This document shows, piece by piece, positions 18,450 through 20,943 of a DNA stretch of 20,943 nucleotides. Numbering within the stretch: the stretch's first letter is position 1; every line of letters begins with the position of its first letter. A program made the translations under genes and the position numbers. The DNA lies in NCBI GenBank assembly GCA_963518665.1, contig CAUQKR010000015.1, positions 1 to 20,943 on the forward strand, given 5' to 3'. This DNA comes from GN02-872 sp963518665 (GTDB taxonomy: Bacteria; Patescibacteriota; Gracilibacteria; BD1-5; UBA6164). The notes beneath the pieces were generated by a model. The model worked only from the letters and a program-made list of their open reading frames with translations. It did not search any database and was not told where the DNA came from.

Positions 18450-18502
18450 AAATATTTTTTAACGAAAATGATAAAGCCTTGTAAAAATTTTGTTAAAAAA
18501 TA
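18448..18502 (+). repeat. copy 5 of the AT motif within an imperfect hairpin after ftsZ
   Basis: An exact AAAAATATTTTTTAA copy at 18448-18462 begins inside the ftsZ stop codon. Its TATTTTTTAAC pairs with GTTAAAAAATA at 18492-18502. The stem continues with AAAAT/ATTTT after one bulged G (18464), giving 16 bp around a 17-nt loop. This hairpin sits directly upstream of the terminator. Confidence 0.5.
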
Positions 18503-18534
18503 AAAAAATAAGAGAAAATTTTCTCTTATTTTTT
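18503..18534. terminator. bidirectional terminator, ftsZ / FIVAR protein
   Basis: A perfect 16-bp palindrome (18503-18518 with 18519-18534, core ATAAGAGAAAATTTTCTCTTAT) is flanked by A- and T-runs. The stop codon of the minus gene is in its right arm. Confidence 0.85.
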
Positions 18535-19401
18535 TGTTCATAAAATTTCTTCAGTAGTTAAATTTGCACTCAAATTTTCTTTAAATTCTACTTTCATTTC
18601 GGCTTTTAATTCTGCTAAGATTTCTTTTTTAAGTTCTTCTTTTAAATAAGTTTTTACAATTGTTAGTAAATCTTTTAAAATATTCACATTGAAAAGATTT
18701 TTTCTAAAATCATCTAAATTTTGAGAAAAACTTGGATAAGCCATAGGTAAAAGACTTTTTGTTAAGTTTCAAATTTTTTCTGTTATAGTTTCATTTTCAG
18801 ATTTATAATCGTCAAAATATGAATTATAATAAGTTCCATCTTTAATTCTTACCCTTGGATCATCTCTCAAAACTAACTCATTTCCATAATTATTATTGCG
18901 GTTATCTCTATCTTTTCTTTGTAAAGAATCAATTGCAAATTCTAAATTTGAAGAAGCAACTTTTATTTCTGAATAAGTAGCATAATTATTATTTAAAACT
19001 GAAAGAGCTGAATGTTTAGCACTTTCTACTCTACTCCAAGAACTTGCTGTATAATCACTTTGAACTTTGTTATTTAGAGAATGAATTTTTTCTCTTAAAG
19101 CTTCTTTTGAAGTATAATTAGAGTCTGAATCTTTTAAAGAATTCATAGCATTTTTTAAAATAGTTATTGCATTATCTACTTTTGTTTGATCATTAGATTT
19201 TTCTAAAATAGCATTTGCATAATCTTTTGCAGTTTCTAATTCTTTCCAAGAATCAGCTGAATAATCACTTCTGCTTCTATTTTCTACAGTTCTTAAAACA
19301 TTTCTTAATTCGTCTTTATTTATGTAAGCTTCAGTAACTAAAACTGAATTCATAAATAAAATAGAAGCTATAGTTCAAGCTAAAATTTTTGTAATTTTCA
19401 T
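18526..19401 (-). CDS. secreted FIVAR-repeat protein
   Basis: The protein has 291 residues with TGA as Gly; a standard-code reading cuts it into pieces and loses the last residues (GTKK). It has a signal peptide MKITKILAGTIASILFMNS, with cleavage near residue 25. Two FIVAR-like repeats follow, at about 28-88 and 96-160. Each carries DYS/TAxSW, an Ala-rich helix and a closing AxxxLxxAI/MxSL (SDYSADSWKELETAKDY; SDYTASSWSRVESAKHS). A polar Arg/Asn/Asp stretch follows, and the tail is highly charged and helical (about 215-291, with KEELKKEILAELKAEMK). FIVAR domains occur in large surface proteins that bind host or matrix polysaccharides or proteins, so an adhesive or surface role is likely. It has no visible sortase signal or membrane anchor after the signal peptide. 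Confidence 0.82.
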
Positions 19402-19436
19402 ATAAGAAAAATTAATGTTAAAATTTATATAATCAA

Positions 19437-19466
19437 ATTATAACACATTTTATTTTAAAAAAGCAA
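19437..19466 (-). promoter_or_regulatory. candidate promoter of the FIVAR gene
   Basis: On minus, TATAAT (19437-19442) is preceded by TGTGT and by TTGCTT (19461-19466) at 18-nt spacing. Confidence 0.45.
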
Positions 19467-19488
19467 AAAAAACTACTTGACTTTTTGT

Positions 19489-19503
19489 AAAAATATTTTT
19501 TAA
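19489..19503. repeat. AAAAATATTTTTTAA motif, copy 6
   Basis: An exact copy about 20 nt upstream of the nusA -35, with TTGACT starting 12 nt before it, the same geometry as copy 4. Confidence 0.55.
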
Positions 19504-19522
19504 GACAATTTTTAAAATACTT

Positions 19523-19550
19523 TTGCAATTTTAAAAAAATTTAATATAAT
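19523..19550 (+). promoter_or_regulatory. nusA promoter
   Basis: TTGCAA at 19523-19528 and TATAAT at 19545-19550 have 16-nt spacing, with a predicted start near 19557. Confidence 0.65.
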
Positions 19551-19569
19551 TAATTAAATCCAATCAAAA

Positions 19570-19599
19570 GGGAAGTTTGTGAAAGCAAATTTCTTTTTT
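19570..19599 (+). terminator. terminator-like hairpin in the nusA leader
   Basis: GAAGTTTG (19572-19579) pairs with CAAATTTC (19586-19593) through eight pairs including one G-U, with loop TGAAAG. Six T residues follow at once. It lies between the nusA promoter and its start, where it could act as an attenuator. Confidence 0.5.
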
Positions 19600-19625
19600 A
19601 TTAAATTATTTTTAATTATTTTTTT

Positions 19626-20699
19626 ATGATAGATATAAAAGAGATAAAAAATGCTATAAATTTTATGGCAAAAGAAAAAAATATTGAAAAAGAAAAAATT
19701 ATTGAGATAATCGAAGCTGCAATAAAAACGGCTTATAAAAAAGATTATGGTGATAAAGATGAAGAAGTAAAAGTAAAACTTGACTTAGAAGAAGAAACTT
19801 TAGAAGTTACAAAAGAAAAAACTGTTGTTTCAGAAGTTACAAATCCAGCTTTAGAAATAAGTTTTGAAGAACTTTGAGAAGATGCTGATAGTTTTCATGA
19901 ATGAGATATTATTGAAATTGATGTTACAGATGAAATTCAAGATGGAAGGATAGGAGATAGTTTTTGAAGAATTGCTTCACAAGCTGCAAGACAAGTTATA
20001 ATTCAAAAAATTTGAGATACAGAAAAAGAAAAAATTTATGAATTATTTTTAGGAAAAGAAGGTCAAATTGTAAGAGTAAAAATAGAACTTGTAGAAGGTT
20101 CAAAAGTTATTTTTGAATATCAAGGAACTCAAATAGTTTTACCAAAATCAGAACAAGTTTCTAGGGATAATTATGTTGCTTGAGCTAGATTTTATCTTTA
20201 TGTAGATGAAGTTTCAAAAAATGAACAATGAGTAACTAGAGTTGTTTTGACTAGAAAAAAAGCTGAACTTGTAAAAGCTATTTTTACTGAAAATGTTCCA
20301 GAAATAGGTGAAGGAATTATAAAAATTGATAATATAGTAAGACACCCAGGAATAAAAACAAAAATTTTAGTTTCTACAAATGTTGAGGGAATTGATGCAG
20401 TTTGAACTCTTATTGGTCAAAAATGAATGAGAGTTAAAAATGTTATGGAAGAATTTGCTTGAGAAAAAATTGATATTATTGAAAATGTAGAAAATAAAGC
20501 TGATGTTATAAAAAAATCTCTTTCTCCAGCTGAAATTTTAAAAGTAGAAGTTGATGAAGAAGAAAAAAAAGCTGAAGTATTTATTTTACCTTCAGAAAGA
20601 GCCAAAGCAGTTGGTAAAAACTGAGTAAATGTAAATCTTGCTTCAAAACTTACTTGATATAAAATAAGTATAATTGATGTAGAAGAAGAAAAAAAGTAA
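19626..20699 (+). CDS. nusA: transcription termination/antitermination factor NusA
   Basis: This 357-residue protein binds RNA polymerase and nascent RNA, modulating pausing and termination. It has the N-terminal RNAP-binding domain (about 1-128, ending RIASQAARQVIIQKI), an S1 domain (about 140-200), KH1 (about 205-285: VRHPGIKTKILVS, IGQKGMRVKNV) and KH2 (about 290-352: ERAKAVGKNGVNVNLASKLTGYKI). It stops after KH2, so it lacks the C-terminal acidic repeats of E. coli NusA; this short form is common outside the gamma-proteobacteria. The usual partners rimP, infB and rbfA are not adjacent. It has its own promoter, leader and terminator. Confidence 0.96.
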
Positions 20700-20720
20700 T
20701 GAATTTTCATTACTTTTTTA
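20689..20720 (+). terminator. nusA terminator
   Basis: A perfect 13-bp stem (20691-20703 with 20706-20718, loop TT) has a T-rich right end and contains the nusA stop codon. Confidence 0.82.
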
Positions 20721-20726
20721 AAACTT

Positions 20727-20754
20727 TTGAAATTTTTAAAAAATTTTTTATAAT
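20727..20754 (+). promoter_or_regulatory. rplI promoter
   Basis: TTGAAA at 20727-20732 and TATAAT at 20749-20754 have 16-nt spacing, with a predicted start near 20761 and a leader of about 28 nt. Confidence 0.68.
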
Positions 20755-20762
20755 ATAAAAGT

Positions 20763-20780
20763 AAAAAATATTTTTTAAAA
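20763..20780. repeat. AAAAATATTTTTTAA motif, copy 7
   Basis: An exact copy within the short rplI leader, ending about 9 nt before the ATG. Here the motif would be transcribed and lie just before the start codon. Confidence 0.55.
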
Positions 20781-20788
20781 GAGAATTT

Positions 20789-20943
20789 ATGAGAGTATTA
20801 TTTTTAAAACATGTAGTAAATGTGGGAAAACCATGAGAAATAAAAGAAGTAAAAGCTTGATATGCTTCAAATATGCTTATTCCACAAGGTTTGGCTATAG
20901 AATATACAGCAGAAGTAGAAAAACAACAAAAACAAAAACAAAA
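20789..20943 (+). CDS. rplI: 50S ribosomal protein L9 (bL9), 3' truncated by the window end
   Basis: The 51 visible residues cover the L9 N-terminal rRNA-binding domain: MRVLFLKHVVNVGKPGEIKE, then VKAGYASNMLIPQGLAIEY. This matches the family pattern of a GKxGEI loop and the GYARNxLIPxGLA block (Ser replaces Arg here). A Gln/Lys-rich stretch begins the connecting helix at the window edge. Two of its glycines are TGA, unlike rplU. It has its own promoter after the nusA terminator. Confidence 0.93.

Noticed and set aside
17939..18541. 200-codon open frame on minus, antisense to ftsZ
   Set aside because: It mirrors ftsZ codon structure, has no recognisable protein features and overlaps a certain gene fully. 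Low GC and the absence of standard stops in this phase explain it.
1..20943. UGA as tryptophan (table 4) or as selenocysteine
   Set aside because: TGA falls on invariant glycines, is frequent in all genes, and TGG is still used for conserved Trp; no SECIS context is needed.
1..20943. CRISPR array, tRNA, rRNA or insertion sequence
   Set aside because: No spaced direct repeats of CRISPR form, no tRNA cloverleaf and no transposase were found. The only repeats are the short AT motif and terminator palindromes.

Overview
The window is low-GC, gene-dense bacterial DNA that reads correctly only if UGA codes for glycine (translation table 25). In-frame TGA falls on invariant glycines: both P-loop glycines of RadA, all three glycines of the PilB Walker A box, and the glycine-rich N-terminal loop of FtsZ. 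UAA and UAG are the stops and UGG remains tryptophan. This code is known from Candidatus Absconditabacteria (SR1) and Candidatus Gracilibacteria (BD1-5/GN02). The sequence alone does not decide between these two CPR (Patescibacteria) phyla. No Shine-Dalgarno boxes are apparent before the starts; leaders are A/T tracts.

Layout. 1-2638: a truncated surface polysaccharide deacetylase, an MscS channel, and an HxlR regulator with a perfect inverted repeat just before it. 2638-3815 (minus): an RsuA-type pseudouridine synthase and a YbaK/ProX-type tRNA deacylase. 3889-5066: two membrane proteins, one from a Cys-rich family of unknown function. 5101-5630: ribosomal protein L21 with its own promoter, a structured leader and a terminator. 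5747-6910: a membrane-anchored LysM-LysM-CHAP cell-wall hydrolase. 6939-10330: a pilus-like locus, with a secreted protein and a pilin-like protein on minus and the PilB motor ATPase plus an unknown protein on plus. 10359-12467 (minus): an anchored trypsin-like protease, RadA and a 55-residue membrane protein. 12567-15742 (minus): a VirB4-like ATPase and a membrane-anchored SpoIIE/PP2C phosphatase. 15837-18449: ftsA-ftsZ. 18526-19401 (minus): a secreted FIVAR-repeat protein. 19523-20943: nusA and the start of rplI (L9).

The genes combine housekeeping functions (division, transcription, ribosome, repair, tRNA quality control) with an envelope set: pilus motor and pilin-like protein, wall hydrolase, polysaccharide deacetylase, surface FIVAR protein, anchored protease and VirB4. 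That fits an episymbiotic or predatory lifestyle, but this is inference. No tRNA, rRNA, CRISPR array, insertion sequence or prophage was seen. Convergent genes share single near-perfect bidirectional hairpin terminators, with stop codons in or beside the hairpin arms.

The most unusual non-coding signal is a repeated AT motif, AAAAATATTTTTTAA. I found six exact and two near copies, all between genes or at gene edges. No stretch over 300 bases lacks a gene.
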